DNA from: Lentzea terrae
GTDB taxonomy: Bacteria > Actinomycetota > Actinomycetes > Mycobacteriales > Pseudonocardiaceae
Reading direction: 5' to 3'
Assembly (NCBI RefSeq): GCF_003265345.1
Contig: NZ_QFWW01000031.1
Location: forward strand, 1-64,000
Length of the DNA stretch: 64,000 nucleotides
Shown here: piece by piece, positions 16,981 through 25,234 of the stretch
How the letters are laid out: every line of letters begins with the position of its first letter
Position numbering within the stretch: the first letter of the stretch is position 1
Notes under the pieces: model-generated
What the model was told of the DNA's origin: nothing
Databases searched by the model: none
What the model saw: only the letters and a program-made list of their open reading frames with translations
Program-made: the position numbers and the translations under genes

Positions 16981-17462
16981 GTCGAGATCCGCTCACCCAC
17001 AACCGCCGATGATGCAGCCTGCATCACGTTCAGCTTGGCGTTTTTGAGGCGGTATCGGAGGTTGCCGATCTGGTAACTCCACAACACGGCGAGGCCACCT
17101 GCCGGAGCTATGAGGGTCACCGGGTTGTCGACACCGGACAGAACGACGATGTCGCGGTGCCGTCCGACCGCGTCCGTGCATGGAATCTCGACCCGGCGGA
17201 GGTTGGGCGCTGGGGGGAACTCGCCCCGCTCGCCGACGAGCGCCCCTGCTGCGTTGAACGCCGCCGCACGTAGCTCGTCGCGGAGGTCATCAACTTGAAG
17301 GCCAGAGAGTGTGGCTACTTCACCTGGGGGAATGGTGAGTGCTACCTGCTCATCAGCCATCCTGGAGATGAGGACGTGGCGCGACCTGCCGGCCACGTCG
17401 TGGCATCTCACGGCCACCGCTCCGATTAGGAGATCGATCTGCCGTCTGCCCAAGAGGTACAT
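16977..17462 (-). CDS. Hypothetical protein
   Basis: 161 aa. Contains MADEQVALTIPPGEVATLSGLQVDDLRDELRAAAF and, near the end, the membrane-like VTLIAPAGGLAVLWSYQIGNL. ATG 17462 has CGGGAG 6 bp upstream; an in-frame start at 17561 would cross the inverted repeat 17486-17534. It carries the seventh ATGCAG palindrome near its 3' end. First gene of a three-gene coupled operon; function unknown. Confidence 0.65.
   Translation of the reverse strand: MYLLGRRQIDLLIGAVAVRCHDVAGRSRHVLISRMADEQVALTIPPGEVATLSGLQVDDLRDELRAAAFNAAGALVGERGEFPPAPNLRRVEIPCTDAVGRHRDIVVLSGVDNPVTLIAPAGGLAVLWSYQIGNLRYRLKNAKLNVMQAASSAVVGERIST
17012..17024. promoter_or_regulatory. ATGCAGNCTGCAT palindrome, site 7 (intragenic)
   Basis: ATGCAGCCTGCAT at the 3' end of the 16977-17462 gene, coding MQAAS, 32 bp before the start of the 44-aa membrane peptide. 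This gene is not a homologue of the TPR pair, so the site is independent of sites 5 and 6. Confidence 0.6.
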
Positions 17463-17485
17463 GCGTACTCCCGACGTTTCTGGAA

Positions 17486-17534
17486 GTGGAGTCCAGGCCC
17501 GGGCTCTCGGGGATCGGAAGGGCCTGGACTCCAC
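17486..17534 (-). promoter_or_regulatory. 15-bp inverted repeat in the leader of the 17462 operon
   Basis: Arms 17486-17500 and 17520-17534 (GTGGAGTCCAGGCCC and its complement) are perfect, with a 19-nt loop. It ends 24 bp upstream of the minus-strand start at 17462, so it would lie in the 5' leader or promoter: an operator or translational control hairpin. No T-tract. Confidence 0.55.
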
Positions 17535-17641
17535 GCATGCCAGCTCAGCGATCAGGAACAACTACGCAGTACGTCGGGGGAGGACGCACTTCAACCGCCA
17601 AGTCGGCTACGGCGCCAGCTTCAGGAGCCGCACAGTTTGAT

Positions 17642-17663
17642 CCTACGTAAATATTTACGTAGG
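17642..17663. promoter_or_regulatory. 22-bp perfect AT-rich palindrome
   Basis: CCTACGTAAAT and its exact complement, back to back. It lies 90 bp upstream of the XRE gene start at 17753 and about 180 bp upstream of the divergent 17462 operon. AT-rich centre in a GC-rich region and full symmetry suggest an operator for a dimeric regulator, perhaps the XRE protein itself. Confidence 0.7.
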
Positions 17664-17752
17664 TCCATACACCGAACGGGTGGGGTCGATGTGCGCGGGG
17701 TGTAGTCGGGTGCAGACTTGACGCCAGAGCGATCAACGAGAGGACGGCAACG

Positions 17753-18637
17753 TTGACGGATCGCGATGATCCACTCGCTGTGCGGTGGCTGGTGGGCATG
17801 GAGCTGAATCGTGCGCGCAACAAGGTGAAGAAGACGGTCGCCGCAGCCGCCAAGGTGATCAACTGCTCTCCGGGCAAGATCAACCACATGGAGAGCGGCC
17901 GCAATCAGCAGCAGCCCTCCGAGGTCACGGCCCTGATGAGGTCGTATGGCGCTGATCAGGCAGACATTGACCGGCTCGCGTCACTGGCGGCTAATGCTGG
18001 AGAACAAACGTGGTGGGCACCGTGGACGGACGTCGTTCCCGACTGGCTCAAGACGTTCGTCGGCTTGGAGGGCTTGGCCCGACGCGCACTGACGTACAGC
18101 TGCCTTGTGATTCCAGCGCTCTGGCAGGTCGACGGCTACTCGTTGGCGGCCACGGAGGAGAACATCCGTGTTCGTCGTGATCACTCAGAGCGACTGGTCG
18201 CCTTGCGCATGGAGCGTCAGAGCAGGCTGTTCAGCAAAGAGAACCCGCTGCGCTTGAGTTCGTTCATCGAGGAAGCGGTCTTGGATCGGCCGATCGGCGG
18301 CCCTGAGGTGATGAAGGCCCAGTACGAACATCTGCTCCGGATGATCGAGGGTGAGCCCGACCTTCCGGACGGCTCGCCTGAAGCGCCGCTGCGCGAGATC
18401 CGGGTGGTCAAGACGTCTGTGGGTCCTCACGATGCTCTTGTGGGGCCGTTCACTGTCCTTGAGTTCGCACAGGCCCAACCCATCGCCTACATCGAGATCG
18501 TGAACGGGGCAATCTACGTTCAGGATCAAGATCAGGTCGACGGGTACACTCGCTCCATTACCCAACTGCGCAAGAAGGCACTTTCTCGCGAGGAGAGTTT
18601 CGCGGAGATCAAGATGCGGCTGGACGCAGTGGCCTGA
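17753..18637 (+). CDS. XRE-family regulator with DUF5753-type domain
   Basis: 294 aa, TTG start behind GAGAGGACGGCAACG. Residues ~12-75 form the XRE HTH (VGMELNRARNKVKKTVAAAAKVI, SPGKINHMESGR). Residues ~95-285 follow the DUF5753 pattern: FVGLEGLARRALTYSCLVIPALWQ, then RVRRDHSERLVALRMERQSRL and a C-terminal FTVLEFAQAQPIAYIE / GAIYVQDQDQV. These regulators nearly always precede a DUF397 protein, as here (16-bp gap), and have been compared with toxin-antitoxin-like or developmental control pairs. Confidence 0.9.
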   Translation: MTDRDDPLAVRWLVGMELNRARNKVKKTVAAAAKVINCSPGKINHMESGRNQQQPSEVTALMRSYGADQADIDRLASLAANAGEQTWWAPWTDVVPDWLKTFVGLEGLARRALTYSCLVIPALWQVDGYSLAATEENIRVRRDHSERLVALRMERQSRLFSKENPLRLSSFIEEAVLDRPIGGPEVMKAQYEHLLRMIEGEPDLPDGSPEAPLREIRVVKTSVGPHDALVGPFTVLEFAQAQPIAYIEIVNGAIYVQDQDQVDGYTRSITQLRKKALSREESFAEIKMRLDAVA

Positions 18638-18653
18638 TCGCCCGGAGGAAGTC

Positions 18654-19031
18654 ATGCTTACCCCCAAGCGCCGCGCTGGGTGGCGCAAGTCAACGTTCAG
18701 CGACCAAGGCAACGGCTGCGTTGATGTCGACTTCACGACCGATGGTGTGGAGATGCGACACAGCAAGATCGCTGACAGCCCAGTGTTCCCGTTTACGAAC
18801 GAGCAGTGGATCGCGTTGCTCGATGAGGTAACGAGCGGCGAACTGACCAACCTGAACGGCGCCGTCGAGGTGACTACAGAACCGAATGCCTGGACGGTTC
18901 GAGAGCGAGCGTCTGGGCAGACGCTGGTGTTCACGGACGACGAGTGGGTGGCGTTCCGCCTCGGTGCGGCCGGCGGTGAGTTTGATCCCTCGCAGCCAGC
19001 GATCGTCGCAGCCCTCGCCGCGGCCAGCTGA
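18654..19031 (+). CDS. DUF397-domain protein
   Basis: 125 aa. GWRKSTFSDQGNGCVDVDF at residues 9-27 is the DUF397 signature (W-R-K-S-x-x-S, then NGCVEV). Typical members have about 65 aa; here a second, diverged copy of the C-terminal half (VFTDDEWVAFRLGAAGGEFD) is fused, so the protein is a partial internal duplication. RBS GGAGGAAG at 18645. Expected partner of the XRE regulator. Confidence 0.88.
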   Translation: MLTPKRRAGWRKSTFSDQGNGCVDVDFTTDGVEMRHSKIADSPVFPFTNEQWIALLDEVTSGELTNLNGAVEVTTEPNAWTVRERASGQTLVFTDDEWVAFRLGAAGGEFDPSQPAIVAALAAAS

Positions 19032-19043
19032 CCAGTTCACTAG

Positions 19044-19078
19044 GAGAGGGACGCTCCACTACTGTGGGCGTCCCTCTC
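19044..19078 (+). terminator. Terminator hairpin after DUF397 gene
   Basis: GAGAGGGACGC pairs with GCGTCCCTCTC; an inner CCAC/GTGG pair extends the stem to 15 bp with one bulged T and a TACT loop. 12 bp after the stop; immediately followed by palindrome site 8. Confidence 0.85.
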
Positions 19079-19100
19079 GTCATGCAGGCTGCATGACGAG
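19076..19100. promoter_or_regulatory. ATGCAGNCTGCAT palindrome, site 8
   Basis: Core at 19082-19094; perfect arms extend to 12 bp each (CTCGTCATGCAG / CTGCATGACGAG) around one G. It is fused to the 3' side of the terminator hairpin, sharing CTCTC. Last copy seen in the window. Confidence 0.75.
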
Positions 19101-19558
19101 CACGAGAGGCGGGACCAGTTGCCGTTCAACGCCGGTTCAGGCCTGGTGGCGTCCCTGTTCCTAGGCAACGAACTTTCTGCGGCGTGCTGCTACGTCCGTA
19201 GGAGCGAAGGCGCCAGGGTCTCCATCGACCAGCACAAGGACCGCATCCCCCTTTTGCCGTGGATGCGGAACGCACCAGCTTCGGCGGGCAAGCGCGCTGG
19301 TGATCCTGCTTGAACGGAACCTACGTCGCAGGGGTGTCCACGTTCACGCCCAGCACCTTCGTGCCCACCTGCCACGCGCCCTCAAAGCAGGCATGGTTCA
19401 GGGCCCCGCAACCTTGGGACTGGTCACGGGGCCCTGATGAGTACCTCCTGGTTACGTGGATTCCCAGGCGGCACCCTCGCGGGCGTCGACACTGCAGGGC
19501 CTCCAGTTCGCCGTAGCTGACTCCGTCGTGCGTGGTCGACGCGAAGCTGTGGAGTTGG
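19101..19558. other. Intergenic region without supported gene
   Basis: 458 bp between convergent units. Only short frames occur (for example a 64-aa frame from TTG 19119) without a ribosome site or recognisable protein. Confidence 0.4.
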
Positions 19559-20044
19559 TCAGCGAGTGTGAGTCGCAGCGGTGGTGCCGTAGCGGCGTTC
19601 GATCCAGGCGGTGCGGTGCTGGGCCTGTTCGTCCACGGTGCCGATGGTGGAGGGGTCGGCGTCTTGGAAGATGCCGGGCTGGGCACTGCGGCCGGCGTCG
19701 GTGAGTTCGCTGACGGTGGTGGACTCGCGCTGGCGGTCGGGGTCGAGCACGGTGTGGTCGCGGCGGGCGGCTGCGATGGCGAGGTGCCAGCCGCGTTGTT
19801 CGAGTTCGATGCGGGCCAGCAGAAGCGCTCCCCAGGTGCTTCCTGCGGTGCAACTGACGGTGGGTTCATCGTTGATGGTCACGCGGACTTCCCAGCGGGT
19901 GTCGCCGGCGGGGTCGCCGGCACGGACTCCGGGGCCGTGGCGAAGTAGTTCGATGGCGGCTGGGGTGGTGTGGGCGTGGTCGCCGGGGTGGAACGCGCGC
20001 ACGGTGCGGGCGGCGAGGGTGCGGGTGTTGTTGTCGCTGGTCAT
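19559..20044 (-). CDS. Probable immunity protein for the T7SS toxin
   Basis: 161 aa, acidic/hydrophilic, no signal peptide or membrane segment. Contains VRAFHPGDHAHTTPAAIELLRHGP, RWEVRVTINDEPTVSCTAGS and IELEQRGWHLAIAAARRDH. No family recognised. It starts 8 bp after the toxin stop on the same strand, the usual place for a cognate immunity gene, and a cytosolic antidote fits its features. The function is inferred from position only. Confidence 0.6.
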   Translation of the reverse strand: MTSDNNTRTLAARTVRAFHPGDHAHTTPAAIELLRHGPGVRAGDPAGDTRWEVRVTINDEPTVSCTAGSTWGALLLARIELEQRGWHLAIAAARRDHTVLDPDRQRESTTVSELTDAGRSAQPGIFQDADPSTIGTVDEQAQHRTAWIERRYGTTAATHTR

Positions 20045-20052
20045 GTGTGTCC

Positions 20053-22296
20053 TTAGCTCGGGTAGGGCTCGTAGTACGGGTTGTCGGTCCACGAACCGGG
20101 CACCTTGTAGCGCTCACCGGTCTCGGGGTCGACGCGGACGAGGTAGCCGCCTTTGATGCGTTCGCGGGCGATGCCGCCGGGGTGGGCGACTTCGCCCTCG
20201 TCCTTGATGAGGACCCTGAAGTCGTTGGGGCGGCTGGACTCGACGTCGATTCCGCCTCGCATGTCGAGCTCCAGGACGAACATGCTGTCAGGGTCCTGGA
20301 CGGTGTGCCGCATCCACAGATCCTCGTCGGTGGTGGTGCCGACGTAACCCGATTTCTCGTTGTTGAGCACGTACCTGTCGAAGTTCCCGAGTTCCTCGTT
20401 CCAGGTGGGAAGCCCCTCCTCGAACACTTCGCTCATGTCGCGACCGGACTCCACCCGGTAGAGCGGGCGGACGTCGTCGGGGCTGCGCCAGGCCAGGTCG
20501 TCGGGCAGATTGCGCAGGTCGATGTCGGGGTTGTGGGCGTTGTGCCACACGTCGATCTGCGTTTGCGGGTCGATGTGCCGTACCGGCGGAAGATCGGGTT
20601 CGCTGCTGGTGGGCGGGCCGAGTTCGGCCTCGCGCGGCGTGTGTGGTTCTGGCGTGTCAGCGCGAGGTTCCGGTGCCGGATCGGCCTTGGGAGGTGCGAG
20701 GTCGGCGGGTCGTGCGGGCTGGGGTTCAGGCCGGTCGGTATCGAGTCTGTGGGCGAGGGAGTTCCCGCGGTCGGGAAAGCCTTCTCTCATGTCCTGCTTG
20801 AACTTCAGGTTGTCCTCAATGGACCGTTGGATGCGTTGGCCGACGTCGTGGCTGATCCGCTCAGGGGAGTTGATCGGTGGGGGAGTGAGAGGCCGTTCTG
20901 GTGGCGGCTGCACCGGCCGGAGCTCCGACGGCGGCGCAACCGGCGGTGGCGGCTCGGCGGGGTGCGTCCGTGTGGGCGGCGGTGGTGTGGGGTGGCCGAC
21001 CTGCGGAGGCTGGCTAATCGGTGGTTGAGGGGTCGGGGTGACGCTGGAGGCCGTGGTGGTGTCGGGGCTGCGCGATGCCGCCCACGCGGCCAGGTCGTCG
21101 ATCCTTTTGCTGAGGTCGCCGCCGTATGACTGGGCGATCTGAAGGGCCGCGTCGAACCGGTAGTCCGGCCCAATGCCGCCAATGTCGTCGGTGTGGCGCC
21201 CGGCTTTGGACGCGTCTTGGGCGAGGTTCTCGCCGACCTGGGTGGCGTCGCGGCCCAGTACTGAGCCGACCTTGCGGACTCCGCCGATTCCGGCTTGTCC
21301 GAGACCCCACAGGCCGCCGCTGGCGGTGTCGACGGCGGCGTTGAGCGTGGTCTTGGCGGCGGTGCGGCCGGCGAGTGCGGAGCCGCCGGTGGCGATGCCG
21401 AGCGCGACGTCGGGCAGGAGCTTGCCGAGGGCTTTGCCGGGTGAGTCTTTCCAGGTTTCGGCGTCGAGCATGCCTTTGATCAGCTGCTCGGGGTTCTGCA
21501 CGCCCGTCCACAGGCCCGAAGCGATCTTGTTCATGTTCTCGTACATGGCGGTGGGGTGGGTGATGTTGTACGGGTCGAACGGGTTGATCATGCGGGCCAT
21601 CGAGTTGATGCCCTTGACGCCTTCCCAGACGCCTTCGACGATGTCGGTGCCGCTGGTCAGGGCGTATCCGGCGGCGTCGGCGATGTTCATGCCCAGTCGG
21701 TCCCACCAGTCGGGTTGAGCTGGTGCCTGAGAGATCCACTTGGTGATGACGCGGCCGCAGGCGTAGCCGGCGTCGGTGACGCGGCGGCGGGCGTCCTCGA
21801 GCATCTGCTCGGCCTGTTTGCGTCCGGCTTCGCCTGGGTCGGAGTAGACGGGCCGGGGGCCGGGGTCCTGGCCGGCGTCGACGACCCGGTTGTAGACCTC
21901 GACGCGCTGATTGTGCTCGGTGACGGCTTTCCTGGTCGCCTCGCGCGCGCCCTGCCACATGTGCAGGGCCCGGCCGGCCTCGGATTGGGAGGAGTCGAGC
22001 ACGAGCCGGTACTGCACGAGGGCGGCGGACATCTCCTGCAGGCCGGTTCCGGCGTCAAGCCACTGCTTGGGCTTGTCGGAGATCCGGGCACGGAAGTTGT
22101 CGGCGGCCTGGCCGGTCCAGCTCGAGGTCTCGATCGCGGCGAGGCCTTCGCCGGCCAGTGTCATCGCGTCGCCGAGTGTGGCCATCGCGGTCGCGGCCGC
22201 GGTGATCTCGCCGGGTTCGCCGGCGATGAGTTCGGTGGCGTTCGTGGCGTCGGCGAGCTCGCGGACGTCGCCGGCGATGCCGTGGTAGCTGCTCAT
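20053..22296 (-). CDS. T7SS-type polymorphic toxin with ADP-ribosyltransferase-like C-terminus
   Basis: 747 aa. Residues 1-~150 are a WXG100/LXG-like helical module (SSWTGQAADNFRARI, WMQG-like HMWQGAREA), then ~200 residues with hydrophobic stretches (VALGIATGGSALAGRTAAKT), a long Pro-rich linker (~400-600), and a C-terminal ~140-residue domain. The last domain has PLYRVESGRD (Arg of the R-S-E class), GYVGTTTDEDLW (STS-like strand) and KDEGEVAHPGGI (ExE then PGGI), the pattern of scabin/pierisin-like mono-ADP-ribosyltransferases. Target unknown (protein or DNA). Start 22296 overlaps the upstream gene; expected to be exported by a type VII system encoded elsewhere. Confidence 0.8.
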   Translation of the reverse strand: MSSYHGIAGDVRELADATNATELIAGEPGEITAAATAMATLGDAMTLAGEGLAAIETSSWTGQAADNFRARISDKPKQWLDAGTGLQEMSAALVQYRLVLDSSQSEAGRALHMWQGAREATRKAVTEHNQRVEVYNRVVDAGQDPGPRPVYSDPGEAGRKQAEQMLEDARRRVTDAGYACGRVITKWISQAPAQPDWWDRLGMNIADAAGYALTSGTDIVEGVWEGVKGINSMARMINPFDPYNITHPTAMYENMNKIASGLWTGVQNPEQLIKGMLDAETWKDSPGKALGKLLPDVALGIATGGSALAGRTAAKTTLNAAVDTASGGLWGLGQAGIGGVRKVGSVLGRDATQVGENLAQDASKAGRHTDDIGGIGPDYRFDAALQIAQSYGGDLSKRIDDLAAWAASRSPDTTTASSVTPTPQPPISQPPQVGHPTPPPPTRTHPAEPPPPVAPPSELRPVQPPPERPLTPPPINSPERISHDVGQRIQRSIEDNLKFKQDMREGFPDRGNSLAHRLDTDRPEPQPARPADLAPPKADPAPEPRADTPEPHTPREAELGPPTSSEPDLPPVRHIDPQTQIDVWHNAHNPDIDLRNLPDDLAWRSPDDVRPLYRVESGRDMSEVFEEGLPTWNEELGNFDRYVLNNEKSGYVGTTTDEDLWMRHTVQDPDSMFVLELDMRGGIDVESSRPNDFRVLIKDEGEVAHPGGIARERIKGGYLVRVDPETGERYKVPGSWTDNPYYEPYPS

Positions 22297-22694
22297 CGCG
22301 GGGCCTCCGGCCGGCACTGCGCGCCGGAGGGGGCCTGCTGCTGTCCGAGAGGGTTGGCCAGGAACGTCATGTCCGCCAACGACTTCAGCGAGCTCAGGAC
22401 CTGATCCTCGGCGCGCTGGTAGGTCGACCGTGTGTCGGCCAGCGCCTGCACGAACTCCTCGGTGCCCTCGATGAGGCCACGCACCCACCAGTGGTAGCGG
22501 TCCAGGACCTCGTCGAGGCCGTCTGTGATCACCTGGTGGCCGGTCTCCTCGAGGTCGAGCTTGAAGGTCACGACCGTCTGACCGGAGCGTTCTTGCCCGT
22601 GGTAGCCCGCTTTGCGCAGCTCAGCGACCGTGTTCGTGATGCCGGTCTCGGCGGCTTTGAGCGCGTCGAGGTCGACGCCGAAACCGCCGCTCAT
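22293..22694 (-). CDS. WXG100-like ESX protein
   Basis: 133 aa. Starts MSGGFGVDLDALKAAETGI, with helical heptads and YHWWVRGLIEGTEEFVQALADTRSTYQRAEDQV, consistent with the ESX-1-associated EspG/WXG100-like helical-hairpin family. It overlaps the toxin start by 4 bp (ATGA), so likely a chaperone/secretion partner of the toxin. The exact WxG turn is not obvious. Confidence 0.65.
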   Translation of the reverse strand: MSGGFGVDLDALKAAETGITNTVAELRKAGYHGQERSGQTVVTFKLDLEETGHQVITDGLDEVLDRYHWWVRGLIEGTEEFVQALADTRSTYQRAEDQVLSSLKSLADMTFLANPLGQQQAPSGAQCRPEAPR

Positions 22695-23044
22695 CGAGTG
22701 CCCCCCGATGCCGGGCGTGGTTCGAGTTCGGCGACGTCGCCGGCGCCTGGTGGCCGTGCCGGTGTCCTCGTGGCGGCGTGGCGGAGTCGGGCCTGCTCGA
22801 TTTCGTCGAGCAGCCGCGTGCCGGTGCTGACGAGCTCGTCGACGCTCTGGCTGGCGGCCAGGAACGCGGAGCTGATAGGCAGCGCCGGAATGTCGTGCAG
22901 CAGCCGCGGCAGCAGGTCGTGCTCGTCGGCGATCGCGACCAGGCCGGCGGTGACCAGGGCGGCCTCGGCCTTCATGTCGGTGAGCCGTGCGAGACGGCCG
23001 GAGAGCACGGTGAGCCGCGGGTCGATCGGCGGCGGCGCGGTCAC
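22691..23044 (-). CDS. Hypothetical T7SS-locus helical protein
   Basis: 117 aa from a GTG at 23044 that overlaps the SseB-like stop (GTGA). Helical: LTVLSGRLARLTDMKAEAALVTAGLVAIA, FLAASQSVDELVSTGTRLLDEIEQARLRH. No family recognised; coupled on both sides, so it belongs to the effector operon. Confidence 0.6.
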   Translation of the reverse strand: MTAPPPIDPRLTVLSGRLARLTDMKAEAALVTAGLVAIADEHDLLPRLLHDIPALPISSAFLAASQSVDELVSTGTRLLDEIEQARLRHAATRTPARPPGAGDVAELEPRPASGGTR

Positions 23045-23442
23045 GTCTGACCGCCGGGGAACGGCAGGACTCGCGCGTGCACGATGGGGGAGACCGGCGG
23101 GAAGGTCATCATGTGCGGGCTGTGCGGGTCCAGGACCACACCCAGGCCCGCGGGCAGCACGGGCAGCAGCAGGTCGAGCACCTCGGCGCCGAGCAGCGTC
23201 ATGCAGCTCTGCTCGGCGCCCACGACGGAGGTCAGCCGCTGCACGGTGCTGAACACCTGCAGCCAGGTGCCCATGCCGGGCACCTCGACCGTCGTGACGG
23301 CGGGCGGGTCGATCTGGCGACACAGCAGCACCGGGGTGGCGCGGAACGAGGCGAGCACCCGGCGAGGGTCGCCTTTTCCCTGGTAGAAGGCTTCGGCTTC
23401 GCGGACGACCGCGAGCTCGGTCTGGTTGCCGGTGGCGGGCAT
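23041..23442 (-). CDS. SseB-family-like protein
   Basis: 133 aa. NQTELAVVREAEAFYQGKGDPRRVLASFRATPVLLCRQ, then GMGTWLQVFSTVQRLTSVVG and a Pro-rich hydrophobic C-terminus (LLPVLPAGLGVVLDPHSP) resemble the SseB N-terminal domain found in actinomycete T7SS loci. Role unknown; probably accessory to the secreted toxin. Confidence 0.6.
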   Translation of the reverse strand: MPATGNQTELAVVREAEAFYQGKGDPRRVLASFRATPVLLCRQIDPPAVTTVEVPGMGTWLQVFSTVQRLTSVVGAEQSCMTLLGAEVLDLLLPVLPAGLGVVLDPHSPHMMTFPPVSPIVHARVLPFPGGQT

Positions 23443-23445
23443 CGT

Positions 23446-23859
23446 CTACTCCCCGTCTTCCAGCGCGTCGTGCAGGGCGATGGGCCGGGCCTTGGGGCGC
23501 ACGATCACGCGCGCGTGCGGGAGGCCGTGGTCGAGCTCGAGGCCGACGTGCTCGGGCAGCTGCCGGCGCAGGTCGGAGCCGCGCAGGGTCCGGTGCCACA
23601 CCTCGTCGTAGCCGTGGCGGGCGTCGGGCAGCAGGTTGTAGGCGGTGTAGGCGTGTACCCACTGCTGGCCGGCCGTGGTGTGTACAACGAAGTCGTTGGA
23701 GTCCGGCTCGGTGGCGACGTAGACGACCGCCCAGTCCATCTGCTCGGCCAGCCCGGCGGTGCGGACCTCCGCCTGCTGTTCCTGTTCGGCCATGCGCCGC
23801 AGGTCGGCGCCACCGGGTGCGGGCGGGCGCGGGCCGTTGACCGGTTCGAGAAAGCTCAT
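23446..23859 (-). CDS. Hypothetical protein, T7SS operon
   Basis: 137 aa. Contains MDWAVVYVATEPDSNDFVVHTTAGQQWVHAYT and RHGYDEVWHRTLRGSDLRRQLP. No recognised family. It overlaps the GNAT stop upstream (ATGA) and is 3 bp from the SseB-like gene. Confidence 0.6.
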   Translation of the reverse strand: MSFLEPVNGPRPPAPGGADLRRMAEQEQQAEVRTAGLAEQMDWAVVYVATEPDSNDFVVHTTAGQQWVHAYTAYNLLPDARHGYDEVWHRTLRGSDLRRQLPEHVGLELDHGLPHARVIVRPKARPIALHDALEDGE

Positions 23860-24449
23860 CGTGACCACCTCCCGGTAGGGTCGATCCGGTGCTGGTCGCG
23901 GGCGGTGGCGCTGATGGCGGCGACCGGGATCACGACGTCGACGACACCGGCCTCGGGCGCGAGGAACCGGGCCTGGGGGCAGAACCTTGTGATCAGCCGC
24001 CGCGCGCGGACGTTGCCGACGTCGAGGTAGGCGCACAGGAAGTCCAGCTGGGCCAGCGTCGCGATCTCGGCGAGCAGGGCGCCGATGAGTCCGCCGAGCC
24101 CTGTGCCCTGCCACGCGTCCTCGACGAGGAGCACGACCTCGGCGGTGGCGTTGGCGGTGGGCAGGATCGACCCGGCCGCCAGCACGCGCTCGCCCTGCCA
24201 CGCGAGCACCGTGGCCTGGTCGTCGGTGCCGCAGACGGTGTCGAGGTAGAGCTCGACGGCGGTGACCGTGCGCATGTCACCGACCAGCTCGGCCAGCTCG
24301 TCCACCTCGGCCGTGGTGGCGGCCAGGAACCGGGCGCGCAGGGTGGTGTCGCTGCAGCGGGCCAGCATCGCGCGCAGCGCGGGACCGGCGTGCGGGGTGG
24401 CCTTGCGCAGGTAGACGGGTTCGAACAGGGGCGGGGGAACGTTGCTCAT
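23856..24449 (-). CDS. GNAT-family acetyltransferase
   Basis: 197 aa. Residues ~90-170 hold the GNAT core: ATAEVVLLVEDAWQGTGLGGLIGALLAEIAT (motif A with Q-G-T-G-L-G) and CAYLDVGNVRARRLITRF. The N-terminus has LRKATPHAGPALRAMLARCSDTTLRARFL, seen in many actinomycete GNATs. Its ATG overlaps the thioesterase stop. It could modify a protein in the secretion locus or a small metabolite. Confidence 0.85.
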   Translation of the reverse strand: MSNVPPPLFEPVYLRKATPHAGPALRAMLARCSDTTLRARFLAATTAEVDELAELVGDMRTVTAVELYLDTVCGTDDQATVLAWQGERVLAAGSILPTANATAEVVLLVEDAWQGTGLGGLIGALLAEIATLAQLDFLCAYLDVGNVRARRLITRFCPQARFLAPEAGVVDVVIPVAAISATARDQHRIDPTGRWSR

Positions 24450-25234
24450 GCCGCACGCTCCAGCGCCGTGGGGTCGGGGTGGACGGTGCCGTGTGGCCAG
24501 CCCAGCGCCGCCAGCGGCGTGTCCACGGGGAAGTCGCGGACGAAGAAGTGGTCGCCAGCCCAGGTACGGACACTCGCGTGACCGGGATCGGCGAGCTCGG
24601 TCCAGGGCGCCACGCTGTCGGGCGGCGCGTACCAATCGCCATTGGCAGCCCACGCGAACAACCGGCATCCCTGGGCCAGGCGGGTCGGGGTGGCCGGCCG
24701 GTAGCGCTCGCACGCGGCCAGGTCCGCGCGCACGCGCGGCAGGATCCGCTCAAGGAACCGGGTGTCGTAGCGCAGGTCCATGGCCAGGCCGCCGAGCTCG
24801 ATCAGCGCGTCGGCCAGGCCGGCGTCTTCGAGGCGATGCAGCGGCACCGGCGGGTCGAGATGCGCGGCGCGCGAACCGGAGACGATCACGCCGTCCAGGG
24901 CGATGTGCTGGGCCTGCAGCCGCACGGCCAAGTCGAACGCGACGAGGGCGCCGAGGCTGTGACCGAACAGCGCGAGCCTTTCGACCTCGCCGTGCCGGGT
25001 GAGCAGGTCGTACGCGACCTGCTCGGCGATCGACTCGACGCTGAACTCCTGGTCGCGCCACGCGGTACTGCGGGGCAGCACGACCGTGAGGAGCTCAACC
25101 TCGTCGGGCAGCTCTCGCGCCCACCGGTTGTAGACACCGGGGCCGGCGCCGGACCACGGCACGCACACCAGCCGATGAGTAGCCTGCGGCCGCGACACCG
25201 GGCACAGCACATACGCCCGTGATGGTGCATTCAT
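24446..25234 (-). CDS. Type II thioesterase
   Basis: 262 aa alpha/beta hydrolase. LVCVPWSGAGPGVYNRWARELP near the N-terminus, nucleophile elbow LFGHSLGALVAFDLA (Ser in GHSLG), Asp in a RLEDAGL-type lid region, and catalytic His in AGDHFFVRDFP. These enzymes clear mis-primed acyl or aminoacyl groups from NRPS/PKS carrier proteins; none is encoded in the window. First gene of the minus-strand operon running to 19559; GGGGGAG precedes the ATG. Confidence 0.88.
   Translation of the reverse strand: MNAPSRAYVLCPVSRPQATHRLVCVPWSGAGPGVYNRWARELPDEVELLTVVLPRSTAWRDQEFSVESIAEQVAYDLLTRHGEVERLALFGHSLGALVAFDLAVRLQAQHIALDGVIVSGSRAAHLDPPVPLHRLEDAGLADALIELGGLAMDLRYDTRFLERILPRVRADLAACERYRPATPTRLAQGCRLFAWAANGDWYAPPDSVAPWTELADPGHASVRTWAGDHFFVRDFPVDTPLAALGWPHGTVHPDPTALERAA

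Noticed and set aside
20047..21129. 360-aa plus-strand ORF
   Set aside because: Antisense to the T7SS toxin gene, Val/Gly/Arg-rich without domains.
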